Assembly (NCBI RefSeq): GCF_001659705.1
Contig: NZ_CP015971.1
Location: 1,488,001 to 1,552,000 of the forward strand
Reading direction: 5' to 3'
DNA length: 64,000 bases
Source of the DNA: Arachidicoccus sp. BS20
GTDB lineage: Bacteria; Bacteroidota; Bacteroidia; Chitinophagales; Chitinophagaceae
In this document: piece by piece, positions 16,533 to 24,423 of the stretch
How the letters are laid out: each line of letters starts with the position of its first letter
How positions within the stretch are numbered: position 1 is the first letter of the stretch
Notes under the pieces: model-generated
Database searches by the model: none
Told to the model about the DNA's origin: nothing
Seen by the model: only the letters and a program-made list of their open reading frames with translations
Program-made: the position numbers and the translations under genes

Positions 16533-16569
16533 AAAAAGCCACATACACTCAAATTGTTTGTGGCTTTTT
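16533..16569. terminator. Bidirectional terminator after the first SDR
   Basis: AAAAAGCCACA (16533-16543) pairs perfectly with TGTGGCTTTTT (16559-16569). A nearly identical hairpin follows the second SDR at 18062-18096. Confidence 0.8.
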
Positions 16570-16602
16570 ACCAAAAAATTTAATTAAAAATAATCAGACA
16601 CA

Positions 16603-17223
16603 ATGAGCAAAACAGAAGACAAAGTAGCGAGCTATGCAATTATTGGCTTCGGCAATATAGGAAAGGCACTCGCGAAGGCGTTTGCCCGCAACGGCATTGA
16701 AGTATTTGTTGCAACCACTCGAGACCCTAAAAGCTTTGCTGCCGATGCGGCAGCAATCGGCACCGAAGTTATTCCCAAAACTTTGGCAGAAGCCGTTAAG
16801 GCGGATATCATCTTCTTAGCTGTTCGTTTCGAGTCTCATCCAAATGTCGCAAAGGCGCTGCCTAACTGGAAAGGAAAAATTATCGTTGATGCGATGAACA
16901 CGTTTACCGCGCTTGAAGAATTGGGAGGACAGCCGTCTTCCAAGTTTGTAGAGCAGGCATTTAACGGGGCTAAACTTGTAAAAGGCTTTAACCATTTGAT
17001 AGCTGCTGTTCTTAACCAAAACCCAAATGTAAATGGCGGAAGAAGAGTTGTGTTTCTGGCAGGCGATGATGACGGCGCAGTAGCGGAGATTAGTGAACTT
17101 ACGGAAAATCTCGGTTTTGCGCCGATTAACCTTGGCGGGCTTTCGGAAGGAGGACTACTTGTACACGCTATCGGAAAGAGATGGGGCAGGCTGATATTTC
17201 AGGACTTGGTCAAGTTCGATTGA
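16603..17223 (+). CDS. NADPH-dependent F420-reductase-like Rossmann protein
   Basis: The 206-residue protein opens with the dinucleotide motif IIGFGNIGKALAKAF and has DIIFLAVRFE and IIVDAMNTF. This matches the NADP oxidoreductase/coenzyme-F420-dependent reductase family (ProC-like fold). Bacteroidota do not make F420, so the true partner is probably another hydride acceptor. It lies between two SDR genes in a cluster next to an HxlR regulator. This suggests a shared role in redox detoxification, but that is inference. Confidence 0.8.
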   Translation: MSKTEDKVASYAIIGFGNIGKALAKAFARNGIEVFVATTRDPKSFAADAAAIGTEVIPKTLAEAVKADIIFLAVRFESHPNVAKALPNWKGKIIVDAMNTFTALEELGGQPSSKFVEQAFNGAKLVKGFNHLIAAVLNQNPNVNGGRRVVFLAGDDDGAVAEISELTENLGFAPINLGGLSEGGLLVHAIGKRWGRLIFQDLVKFD

Positions 17224-17272
17224 TGATGAATCGTGATGGCATATTTTAAATCTTAAAAATAAATTTTCAAAA

Positions 17273-18031
17273 ATGAGTAAGTTAGAAAACAAAGTAGCAA
17301 TCGTTACAGGCGCATCAAAAGGAATAGGTGCAGGCATTGCAAAAGCCTTTGCCCACGAAGGGGCAAAGGTAGTTGTAAATTATGCTTCCAGTAAAGAAGC
17401 AGCAGACAAAGTAGTGAAAACGATAACCGACAACGGCGGAACTGCCATTGCAGTGCAAGCCGATGTATCAAATGAAGCTGATGTAAACAAGCTGTTTGAA
17501 GAAACCAAAAATGCTTTTGGCTCGTTGGATATTTTGGTAAACAATGCGGTGTATCAGGGATACGCGCCTATCGAACAGGTAACGGCAGAAATTTTTCATC
17601 AGTCTTTCAATGTTAATGTTCTGGGGGCTGTACTTACTATCCAAGCCGCTTTGAAACTGTTTAGCGATAAAGGCGGCAATATCATCAATATCAGTTCGGG
17701 TGCAAGCAAAATGCCGCTCCCGAACGCCTCGATGTATTCAGCAACTAAGGCAGCAATAGATGCCGTTACGATTTCATTGTCGAAAGAATTGGGAGCAAAA
17801 AACATTCGTATCAATTCCATTTTGCCGGGCGCTACGGAAACAGAAGGAGCAGCCGATGCAGGCGTTACCAAAGGCAGCGAATATGAGAAAATGTTTATTG
17901 CTAATACACCGCTTGGTCGCAGGGGAAAGCCCGAAGATATTGCGAAAGCTGCCGTATTTCTTGCTTCCGATGATGCGGCGTGGATTACCGGCGAACAGCT
18001 TTCTGTTTCGGGCGGTATGTACGGTTTTTAA
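17273..18031 (+). CDS. SDR-family oxidoreductase (glucose/3-oxoacyl reductase-like)
   Basis: The 252-residue protein has TGASKGIG (residues 13-20), the catalytic serine in NIISSGASK, YSATK and the ending DDAAWITGEQLSVSGGMYGF. The usual NNAG is NNAV here. The start MSKLENKVAIV resembles that of the gene just upstream, MSKTEDKVAS. The gap to that gene is 49 bp and no terminator intervenes, so the two are probably co-transcribed. The substrate is unknown. Confidence 0.93.
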   Translation: MSKLENKVAIVTGASKGIGAGIAKAFAHEGAKVVVNYASSKEAADKVVKTITDNGGTAIAVQADVSNEADVNKLFEETKNAFGSLDILVNNAVYQGYAPIEQVTAEIFHQSFNVNVLGAVLTIQAALKLFSDKGGNIINISSGASKMPLPNASMYSATKAAIDAVTISLSKELGAKNIRINSILPGATETEGAADAGVTKGSEYEKMFIANTPLGRRGKPEDIAKAAVFLASDDAAWITGEQLSVSGGMYGF

Positions 18032-18061
18032 TCGCATAGAGACAAGTTTGAAACAATCACT

Positions 18062-18096
18062 AAAAAGCCACAGATACAAATTATTTGTGGCTTTTT
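18062..18096. terminator. Bidirectional terminator after the second SDR
   Basis: AAAAAGCCACA (18062-18072) pairs with TGTGGCTTTTT (18086-18096) and is followed by more T. It is a near copy of the hairpin at 16533-16569. Confidence 0.8.
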
Positions 18097-18134
18097 GTTT
18101 TTAACAAAAATCACTTTGGGACATATGCAAAATT

Positions 18135-18346
18135 GACCCCGCGTTTGAACTTCGGGACATCACGTTCAGAATTAATGTCGTTTACACCGGATTTATTAAA
18201 ACAGATTTCAACGGACATATATAGAAACAGGAACAGTTGAGGAAGCGACAAAACATATAATCAAATACGCTTTGACTGACAACGACGGAGTAACTGGCAA
18301 ATTTTTCAGCGAAGAAAATAATCCCGAAACCAAAGAAATTCCCTGG
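18135..18346 (+). pseudogene. Relic of a third SDR gene, C-terminal part
   Basis: One frame encodes FRINVVYTGFIKTDFNGH and then stops. After a two-base shift the next frame encodes TGTVEEATKHIIKYALTDND and then GVTGKFFSEENNPETKEIPW. Together these are the C-terminal half of a carbonyl-reductase-like SDR (PG-x-x-x-TDFNGH...GTVEE...GPTGKFF). The N-terminal half is absent and the frame is broken, so the gene is dead. It directly follows a live SDR cluster, which suggests a longer ancestral oxidoreductase array. Confidence 0.7.
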
Positions 18347-18421
18347 CAAAAACGACTTGCAACAAAAATCCGCTTTGAAATTTTAATCAAAGCGGATTTT
18401 TATTTTACAAAAAATGAAAAA

Positions 18422-19486
18422 TTATATCTTCACAATCCAGCCATGCGTATCTTCTGCAACGCCTGAACGAATATCAGAAAGACGTTTACCCAATTCGCTC
18501 GACACCTGATTTTTTGCCAAGTCAAATTCCAAATGTTCATCTTTATACGCCAATTCTTTAATCGGCGCAATAGTTGCCGCAGTTCCTGTTCCGAATGCTT
18601 CGATGAGGTCGCCTTTTTTATAGGCATCTACCAATTCATCAATGTTTATGCGCCTTTCTTCGACATTCAAGCCCATTTCTTTTAAAACGGTTACGGCGCT
18701 TCTGCGCGTAACGCCGTCAAGAATTGTTCCTTCTTCCAAAGACGGAGTAACTACCGCATCCTTCAACACAAAAAACACATTCATCGTTCCCACTTCCTGC
18801 AACCATTTGTGTTCAAAAGCATCTGTCCATAAAACCTGGTCGTAACCGCGCAAACGAGCGTCCTCAGCAGGTTTCAGGCTCGCGGCATAGTTGCCTGCAT
18901 TCTTTGCACGACCAACGCCGCCGGGCGCAGCGCGCGTATATTTTTCTTCCACCGCAATGCGACTCGGCTTTGCATAATATGGTCCCGTAGGACTCAACAA
19001 AATGATAAATTTATAAGTAGCCGAAGGGCGAACTCCAATAAACGTATCCGTTGCAAACATAAACGGGCGGATGTATAAAGAATGATTTTCCATTGTTGGA
19101 ATCCACTCTTTATCAAGATTAATCAATTCTTTCATTCCATCAATAAAAATCTCTTCGGGAACTTCAGGCATTTGCATACGCAAAGCCGATTCATTGAAGC
19201 GCGCAAAATTCTCATACGGACGAAAAATAACCGCTTCGCCGCGAACATTCAAATATGCTTTGATGCCTTCAAAAATCGATTGTCCGTAATGAATCGCCGC
19301 CAAAGACGGCTCAAAAGAAAGCTTCTGATAAGGTATAATTTCCACACTTTGCCACGCGCCGTCTGCATAATCGGCAACCAGCATGTGGTCTGTAAAAACT
19401 TTTCCAAACGACAGGTTTTCCAGTTTTACCTGCGATAATCTGCTGGTCTCTGTTTTTGTAACTTTAATTGTTGAAACGGTATCCAT
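18422..19486 (-). CDS. ilvE: Branched-chain amino-acid aminotransferase
   Basis: The 354-residue fold-type IV aminotransferase matches group II BCATs in length. Landmarks are HYGQSIFEGIKAY, the PLP-lysine context GVGRAKNAGNYAASLKP, LWTDAFEHKWLQEVGTMN and the C-terminal GTGTAATIAPI. It transfers amino groups between 2-oxoglutarate/glutamate and Leu, Ile and Val. It is the only gene of the branched-chain pathway here and is not part of an operon. Confidence 0.96.
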   Translation of the reverse strand: MDTVSTIKVTKTETSRLSQVKLENLSFGKVFTDHMLVADYADGAWQSVEIIPYQKLSFEPSLAAIHYGQSIFEGIKAYLNVRGEAVIFRPYENFARFNESALRMQMPEVPEEIFIDGMKELINLDKEWIPTMENHSLYIRPFMFATDTFIGVRPSATYKFIILLSPTGPYYAKPSRIAVEEKYTRAAPGGVGRAKNAGNYAASLKPAEDARLRGYDQVLWTDAFEHKWLQEVGTMNVFFVLKDAVVTPSLEEGTILDGVTRRSAVTVLKEMGLNVEERRINIDELVDAYKKGDLIEAFGTGTAATIAPIKELAYKDEHLEFDLAKNQVSSELGKRLSDIRSGVAEDTHGWIVKI

Positions 19487-19539
19487 AAAATTGGGTTTTA
19501 AATGTATATTCGTGCTTTGTAAATTATTATTGTTTTATT

Positions 19540-20079
19540 ATGGATTTTCATCTGCCCGGCTTTATTTTCACACAACTGTACAAAAATGATTTGGTCATTA
19601 TTGAACCGAAAGAAAAGCTTGTTCGTGCTGTTGAAATTCCGTCCAAAGGTAAGGAAATTAATCCTACGCAAAATGTAAACAAATTGCAGTGGCTCGGCAA
19701 CAATCAGCGCAATATTTCTATCTTAGTGGAAGATGCCGAAAATGTATTTATCGGCGAAAATGAATTGCAGTTTTTGTCCAATATTCTCGCGGCTTGCAAA
19801 TTTAACATCGGCGATGTATCTATTATCAATCTTGCAAAAACGCCCGCAAGTTTTAACCAGATAATCGAAGATGCAAACAGCAAATTTGTTTTATTTTTTG
19901 GCGTGAACGCCGAAAAAATTTCGCTGCCGCAACACGATAATTTATTTGAAATAAAAACGATTCATAAGGTTCAAATACTGAATGCACCTTCGCTTCAATC
20001 TATGATGCAAAACACACCCGACGCAAAAACATTCAAAGGAAAATTGTGGAATGCGTTGAAAGTGATGTTTCAGTTATAG
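19540..20079 (+). CDS. Conserved-looking protein of unknown function
   Basis: The protein has 179 residues with no signal peptide or membrane segment. The composition is mixed alpha/beta (ISILVEDAENVFIGENELQFLSNILAACK, then IINLAKTPASF and KFVLFFGVNAEKI). The hydrophobic strands and a positively charged C-terminal helix (KGKLWNALKVMFQL) suggest a small cytoplasmic binding protein. I do not recognise a family. It is convergent with the SET-domain gene and separated from it by a 15-bp hairpin. A variant -7 box TATATTCG lies about 27 nt before the ATG. Confidence 0.75.
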   Translation: MDFHLPGFIFTQLYKNDLVIIEPKEKLVRAVEIPSKGKEINPTQNVNKLQWLGNNQRNISILVEDAENVFIGENELQFLSNILAACKFNIGDVSIINLAKTPASFNQIIEDANSKFVLFFGVNAEKISLPQHDNLFEIKTIHKVQILNAPSLQSMMQNTPDAKTFKGKLWNALKVMFQL

Positions 20080-20087
20080 AATAATTT

Positions 20088-20152
20088 CCCGCAGATTTTC
20101 GCGGATTTTTCTGCGAGTGTCTGCGTATTTTTTATCGGCGAAAATCTGCGGG
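20088..20152. repeat. Long inverted repeat / bidirectional terminator
   Basis: CCCGCAGATTTTCGC (20088-20102) pairs perfectly with GCGAAAATCTGCGGG (20138-20152). The 35-nt loop holds further TCTGCG units. It lies between convergent genes and may end both transcripts. The CGCAGATTT-type module is also a commonly dispersed repeat in this phylum. Confidence 0.6.
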
Positions 20153-20158
20153 AGTGTA

Positions 20159-20554
20159 TTAACTTTCTTTAATCAAATGATGAAACCAGACTTCGGTTTT
20201 ATCATCCGGCGTTGCATTGTAGTTGATAAACAGCTCCTCTCCTTTTTTAATCGGCTTTACGGTTTTAATCGTCATTATTTCATCATCAAAATCCATTTCG
20301 TACTCGCAATTCGCATCATAACTATGATTATACATTGAGATGTAACCCAATGCCATGGCAGCTTTCCGACGACTGTCGCCCCACTCGAAAATATAATTTG
20401 TGAGCTTTGTTGCTTCAAGTTGTTTTCTGTCTTTCGGCGATAAAACAAGCACAGGAGAAATTTCAACAATCGTTCCTTTAGCTATATTTTTGGTTGCAAA
20501 CACGCCTTTGCCTCTGTTCTCCGACGGCGCAATAGTTAAAAAAGGTAATATCAT
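20159..20554 (-). CDS. SET-domain protein
   Basis: The 131-residue protein is a minimal SET domain. It begins ENRGKGVFATKNIAKGTIVE, with the cofactor-binding site SMYNHSYDANCEYEMD (NH-x-C-type) and the final GEELFINYN. SET proteins transfer methyl groups from S-adenosylmethionine to lysines. Short bacterial versions are of unknown target. A -7 box TACATTTG (complement of 20574-20581) lies 19 nt upstream of the ATG. Confidence 0.88.
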   Translation of the reverse strand: MILPFLTIAPSENRGKGVFATKNIAKGTIVEISPVLVLSPKDRKQLEATKLTNYIFEWGDSRRKAAMALGYISMYNHSYDANCEYEMDFDDEIMTIKTVKPIKKGEELFINYNATPDDKTEVWFHHLIKES

Positions 20555-20707
20555 AGATGAATTTTGACGGAGACAAATGTAAGGGATTTTTGAATTAAGA
20601 ATTATAAAATATGAAATAGAGGAATCTTTTATTTCTTGTCATTTTTTTCGATTTTCAACTTTCCATCTCAATGCCGTAATTTTACACACTTTTTATACTA
20701 GAAAATT

Positions 20708-21946
20708 ATGATTGAATATTCAAGATTTGTTTTAGACAACGGATTGCGCGTGTTGGTTCACGAAGACGATTCCACGCCAATGGCTGTTGTAAACATCATG
20801 TACGATGTGGGTGCGCGCGACGAAAACCCCGAGCAGACAGGCTTTGCGCATTTATTTGAGCATTTAATGTTTGGCGGAAGCATCAACATTCCCGATTACG
20901 ACGAACCTTTGCAACGTGCCGGCGGAGAGAATAATGCGTACACCACAAACGATTTGACCAACTATTATTGCCAGCTTCCTGCGGAAAATATTGAAACGGC
21001 TTTTTGGCTGGAAAGCGACAGAATGCTAAGCCTTGCATTCAGCAAAAAAAGTTTGGACGTGCAGCGCAAAGTTGTGAGTGAAGAATTTAAAGAACATTAT
21101 ATCAACAAGCCTTACGGCGATGTTTGGCACAAGCTGCGCGAAATGGCGTACACCACGCATCCTTATCGCTGGATGACGATTGGAAAAGAATTGAGCCACA
21201 TTGAAAATGCAAAATTGGATGATGTAAAAAATTTCTTCTTTAAACATTATACGCCAAGCAACGCGATTCTCGTAGTTGCAGGAAATGTAAAAACAGAACA
21301 AATAAAATCGCTTGCGGAGAAATGGTTTGCGCCGATTCCTTCAGGGAAAAAATACGAAAGAAATTTGTCGCAAGAGCCTGAACAAACCGAAGCAAAAATA
21401 ACCGAAGTTCGTGCGAAAGTACCTGTGGACGCACTTTACAAGGCTTGGCATATCGGCGGAAGATTGGACGAAAGTTATTATGTGGTTGATTTGCTCACGG
21501 ATATTTTGGGCGAAGGACCATCGTCGAGATTGTACCAAAGTCTGGTAAAAGAGCAGCAATTATTCTCCGGCATCGGATGTTATCATTTAGGAAGTATTGA
21601 TGCAGGTTTGGTTGTTGTGGACGGCAAATTGTCCAAAGGCGTTTCCATGCAGGACGCGGAAGCTGCCGTGGATAAAGAAATTGAAAAATTGCTGAACGAA
21701 AGTATTTCGGAAAAAGAGCTACAAAAAGTCATCAACAAAACGGAAAGTATGATTGCGTTTGAAGACATGAGCGTTCTCAACCGTGCGAATAGTCTGGCTT
21801 TTTATGAATTATTGGGTGATGCAAACTTAATGAATGAAGAACTTGGCAAGTATCAATCCGTAACTTTGGAATCGCTTACAAAAACAGCAAAAGAAATTTT
21901 CAAACCTTCGAACAGCAATACTTTGCGATATTTTGCGGAGAATTGA
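20708..21946 (+). CDS. M16 zinc metallopeptidase, catalytic subunit
   Basis: The 412-residue pitrilysin-like peptidase has the inverted zinc motif HLFEH at residues 48-52 and a downstream NIETAFWLESDRM region that supplies the third ligand. It lacks a signal peptide. Bacterial M16B enzymes of this length work as pairs, one catalytic and one inactive. The partner is the gene at 22484. A toxin-antitoxin pair lies between the two. Confidence 0.93.
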   Translation: MIEYSRFVLDNGLRVLVHEDDSTPMAVVNIMYDVGARDENPEQTGFAHLFEHLMFGGSINIPDYDEPLQRAGGENNAYTTNDLTNYYCQLPAENIETAFWLESDRMLSLAFSKKSLDVQRKVVSEEFKEHYINKPYGDVWHKLREMAYTTHPYRWMTIGKELSHIENAKLDDVKNFFFKHYTPSNAILVVAGNVKTEQIKSLAEKWFAPIPSGKKYERNLSQEPEQTEAKITEVRAKVPVDALYKAWHIGGRLDESYYVVDLLTDILGEGPSSRLYQSLVKEQQLFSGIGCYHLGSIDAGLVVVDGKLSKGVSMQDAEAAVDKEIEKLLNESISEKELQKVINKTESMIAFEDMSVLNRANSLAFYELLGDANLMNEELGKYQSVTLESLTKTAKEIFKPSNSNTLRYFAEN

Positions 21947-21989
21947 TTTCGTGGGGAATAAATCGTAAATTTGAAAAAACATTTTTCTT

Positions 21990-22181
21990 ATGTCTATCTC
22001 AAAAACAAAAATAATAGCTGCAATTGAAGCAATGCCGCAGGAAGAATTTGAGGACATTGACGAAGTGATTGAAGAAATTATTTTGCTGGAAAAAATTGAG
22101 CAAGGCTTAAAAGATATGCGCGAAGGCAAAGTTTATACACAGGAAGAAGCAAAAAAAATAATGTATTCATGGCTCAAATAA
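21990..22181 (+). CDS. Antitoxin of a ParE/RelE-type pair
   Basis: The 62-residue acidic, helical protein (IEAMPQEEFEDIDEVIEEIILLEKIEQGLKDMREGK) resembles small Bacteroidota antitoxins paired with ParE/RelE toxins. It ends in the typical YTQEEAKKIMYSWLK helix that binds the toxin. It overlaps the toxin start by 13 bp. A -7 box TAAATTTG (21966-21973) 16 nt before the start gives the pair its own promoter. The family call rests mostly on the adjacent toxin. Confidence 0.8.
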   Translation: MSISKTKIIAAIEAMPQEEFEDIDEVIEEIILLEKIEQGLKDMREGKVYTQEEAKKIMYSWLK

Positions 22182-22480
22182 TTTATGCTGAATCAGCTTT
22201 AAAAGATATTGAGCACATAAAAGATTATATCTCTGCCGATTCTATATCCAACGCGAATAAATTCATTCTTGCAATTGACAAAAAGATTGACACTTTGGAA
22301 AAATATCCTGAAATAGGCAAGCCTGTTTTTCCCGATAAATACAACGGACTTAGACAATTACTGCACAAGTCTTATCGCATCATTTATCATTACGACAAAG
22401 ACGTTGTAACTGTTGTAACCATCCATCATCAAGCACGTTTGTTGGAAAATGTAAACCCGATTAAAGATTATACAAAATAA
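22169..22480 (+). CDS. ParE/RelE-family toxin
   Basis: The 103-residue protein has the family pattern IYAESALKDIEHIKDYIS at the start, LEKYPEIGKPVF in the middle and GLRQLLHKSYRIIYHYDKDVVTVVTIHHQAR at the end. Relatives either poison gyrase (ParE) or cut ribosome-bound mRNA (RelE). The sequence does not decide between them. It ends 3 bp before the next gene starts, so the downstream M16 subunit is probably on the same mRNA. Confidence 0.9.
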   Translation: MAQIIYAESALKDIEHIKDYISADSISNANKFILAIDKKIDTLEKYPEIGKPVFPDKYNGLRQLLHKSYRIIYHYDKDVVTVVTIHHQARLLENVNPIKDYTK

Positions 22481-22483
22481 ACA

Positions 22484-23770
22484 ATGTTAGACAGAACCAT
22501 AGCGCCGCCGATTGTAGATGCGGTCAATTTCGATATTAAATTAAAACCCTGCGAACAATTTTCTCTGGACAACAAAACGCCTGTGTACCTCGTAAATGCA
22601 GGCGCGGAAGAAGTTGCCAATATTGAATTTGTTTTTTACGCAGGAAATAGTTTTGAAAAGAAAAACTTAGTTGCAGCATCTGTAAATTACTTGTTGAAAA
22701 CCGGGACTAAAAATAAAACCGCTTTTGAAATAAGCGAAGCATTTGAGTTTTACGGCGCGCATCTTTCTACGTTTTGCAGCAACGAGGTTTCCTCCATCGG
22801 CGTGAGCTGTCTGAGCAAGCATTTGCCGCAACTTTTGCCCTTGATAAGTGAGGTGATTACAGAAAGTATTTTCCCGGAAACGGAACTTTCCATTTACCAA
22901 CAAAACCAAAAACAACGTCTCGCGATTAATTTGCAAAAAGGAGAATTTGTTGCCGGAAGATTGATTGACGCAGCCTTGTACGGCAAGCAGCATCCTTACG
23001 GAAAATTCACAACTGCTGCGGGTTTGGACGCTTTATCAAGAGAAGATTTGATAAATTTTTATACAGAAAATTATACCAACGGAACTTGTCAAATCTTCGC
23101 TGCGGGAAAATTACCCAACGATATTCACGAGCAATTAAACAAATATTTTGGTTCGCTAGATTTTAAAAATAATTTCAATTTAGTTAATCAACTAAATTAT
23201 TCGTCAAATCCATCAACAGAGAAAAAACAAATTATCATCAACGACGAAAGCAGCGTGCAAGGCGCCATAAGAATTGCGCGGAATTTCCCTAATCGGCATT
23301 CCGAAGACTGGCAAAAAGTGCAGGTGCTGAACACGATTTTCGGCGGTTATTTTGGGTCGCGCTTGATGAGCAATATTCGTGAAGACAAAGGTTACACTTA
23401 CGGCATTCACAGCTATTTGCAAAACCATATCAAAGAAAGCGCGCTCATCATTTCCACCGAAGCGGGCAAAGACGTTTGCGAGGCAACGATTGATGAAGTG
23501 TGGAAAGAAGCAAAAATTTTGCGCGAAGAACTGATTGACGAAGATGAGCTTGAACTCGTACGAAATTATATGCTCGGCAGCATTCTCGGCAGTCTGGATG
23601 GACCTTTTCAAATCATCAATCGCTGGAAAAGTTATGTACTAAACAATTTGGACGAAACATTTTTTTACAAAAGCATCGAAACCATTAAAACCATTTCCGC
23701 ACAAGCGTTGCAGGATATTGCAAATAAATATTTGACGGAAGACGATTTTCATCAATTGACGGTGTTTTAA
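22484..23770 (+). CDS. M16 peptidase-like protein, probably non-catalytic partner
   Basis: The 428-residue protein has the M16 two-domain fold, with the C-terminal YFGSRLMSNIREDKGYTYGIHSYL typical of M16 subunits. The HxxEH zinc site is absent: the corresponding place reads SVNYLLKTGTKN. It therefore likely forms a heterodimer with the catalytic protein at 20708. The RIARNFPNRHSEDWQKVQVLNTIFGG region is also family-typical. Its start lies 3 bp after the toxin gene, so its supply may depend on the toxin-antitoxin transcript. Confidence 0.92.
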   Translation: MLDRTIAPPIVDAVNFDIKLKPCEQFSLDNKTPVYLVNAGAEEVANIEFVFYAGNSFEKKNLVAASVNYLLKTGTKNKTAFEISEAFEFYGAHLSTFCSNEVSSIGVSCLSKHLPQLLPLISEVITESIFPETELSIYQQNQKQRLAINLQKGEFVAGRLIDAALYGKQHPYGKFTTAAGLDALSREDLINFYTENYTNGTCQIFAAGKLPNDIHEQLNKYFGSLDFKNNFNLVNQLNYSSNPSTEKKQIIINDESSVQGAIRIARNFPNRHSEDWQKVQVLNTIFGGYFGSRLMSNIREDKGYTYGIHSYLQNHIKESALIISTEAGKDVCEATIDEVWKEAKILREELIDEDELELVRNYMLGSILGSLDGPFQIINRWKSYVLNNLDETFFYKSIETIKTISAQALQDIANKYLTEDDFHQLTVF

Positions 23771-23895
23771 TTTCTTCTCATAAGTTTAATATTTAGCCAC
23801 ACATCAATTTCGTAATTTTGATAATCAACAAAAATTATGGAATGCGATAACCTCGCACTCCGTCTGATTATTAAAAACAATAAAATAATTTAAAG

Positions 23896-24309
23896 ATGAA
23901 ACGCAATGCTACAGCCGTTTGGAACGGCACTATCAAAGACGGAAAAGGAAATATTACTACGCAAAGCACTACGCTCAACAAAACGCAATATTCGTTTAAC
24001 AGCCGCTTTGCGGATGGCGTAGGAACGAATCCCGAAGAGCTGCTCGCAGCAGCACACGCCGGGTGCTTTACCATGAAGTTAAGTTTGGATTTAACGCAAG
24101 CCGGCTTTGTTCCCGACGAGCTGGAAACTACTTCCTACATCACTTTGGATGAAGGGAAAATCACAAAGTCTGAACTGGTTTTAAAAGCAAAAGTGCCGAA
24201 CATTTCTGAAGAAGAATTTCAAAAAATTGCCAAAGGTGCGGAGGAAACTTGTCCCGTAAGTGGCGCATTCAGTTTTGAAATCTTGCTGGATGCAACGCTG
24301 GTAAGCTGA
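23896..24309 (+). CDS. osmC: OsmC-family peroxiredoxin
   Basis: The 137-residue protein has the two reactive cysteines of OsmC/Ohr: AAAHAGCFTMKLS near residue 55 and EETCPVSGAFS near residue 118. It reduces organic hydroperoxides using thiols. The EELLAAAHAGCF motif favours OsmC over Ohr. A -7 box TAATTTTG (23813-23820) leaves a leader of about 70 nt. That leader contains a possible 18-codon frame starting at 23838. Confidence 0.93.
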   Translation: MKRNATAVWNGTIKDGKGNITTQSTTLNKTQYSFNSRFADGVGTNPEELLAAAHAGCFTMKLSLDLTQAGFVPDELETTSYITLDEGKITKSELVLKAKVPNISEEEFQKIAKGAEETCPVSGAFSFEILLDATLVS

Positions 24310-24335
24310 TGCGAAAACATATTTATTGTATATCT

Positions 24336-24360
24336 AAGACCGCCGTAAACGGTCTTTTTT
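24336..24360 (+). terminator. Terminator after osmC
   Basis: AAGACCG (24336-24342) pairs with CGGTCTT (24350-24356), followed by a T-run. Confidence 0.85.
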
Positions 24361-24423
24361 ATTGCATAAAATTTTGTAATTTGTGTTCAATAACCTTGAG
24401 CGTTCATTACAAAATGTCGTGCC

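Noticed and set aside
16603-17223. True F420-dependent enzyme
   Set aside because: The family name refers to a fold. F420 synthesis is not expected in Bacteroidota, so I did not assign F420 use.
23838-23894. 18-codon frame in the osmC leader (MECDNLALRLIIKNNKII)
   Set aside because: It could be a leader peptide, but there is no repeated regulatory codon or attenuator hairpin to support it.
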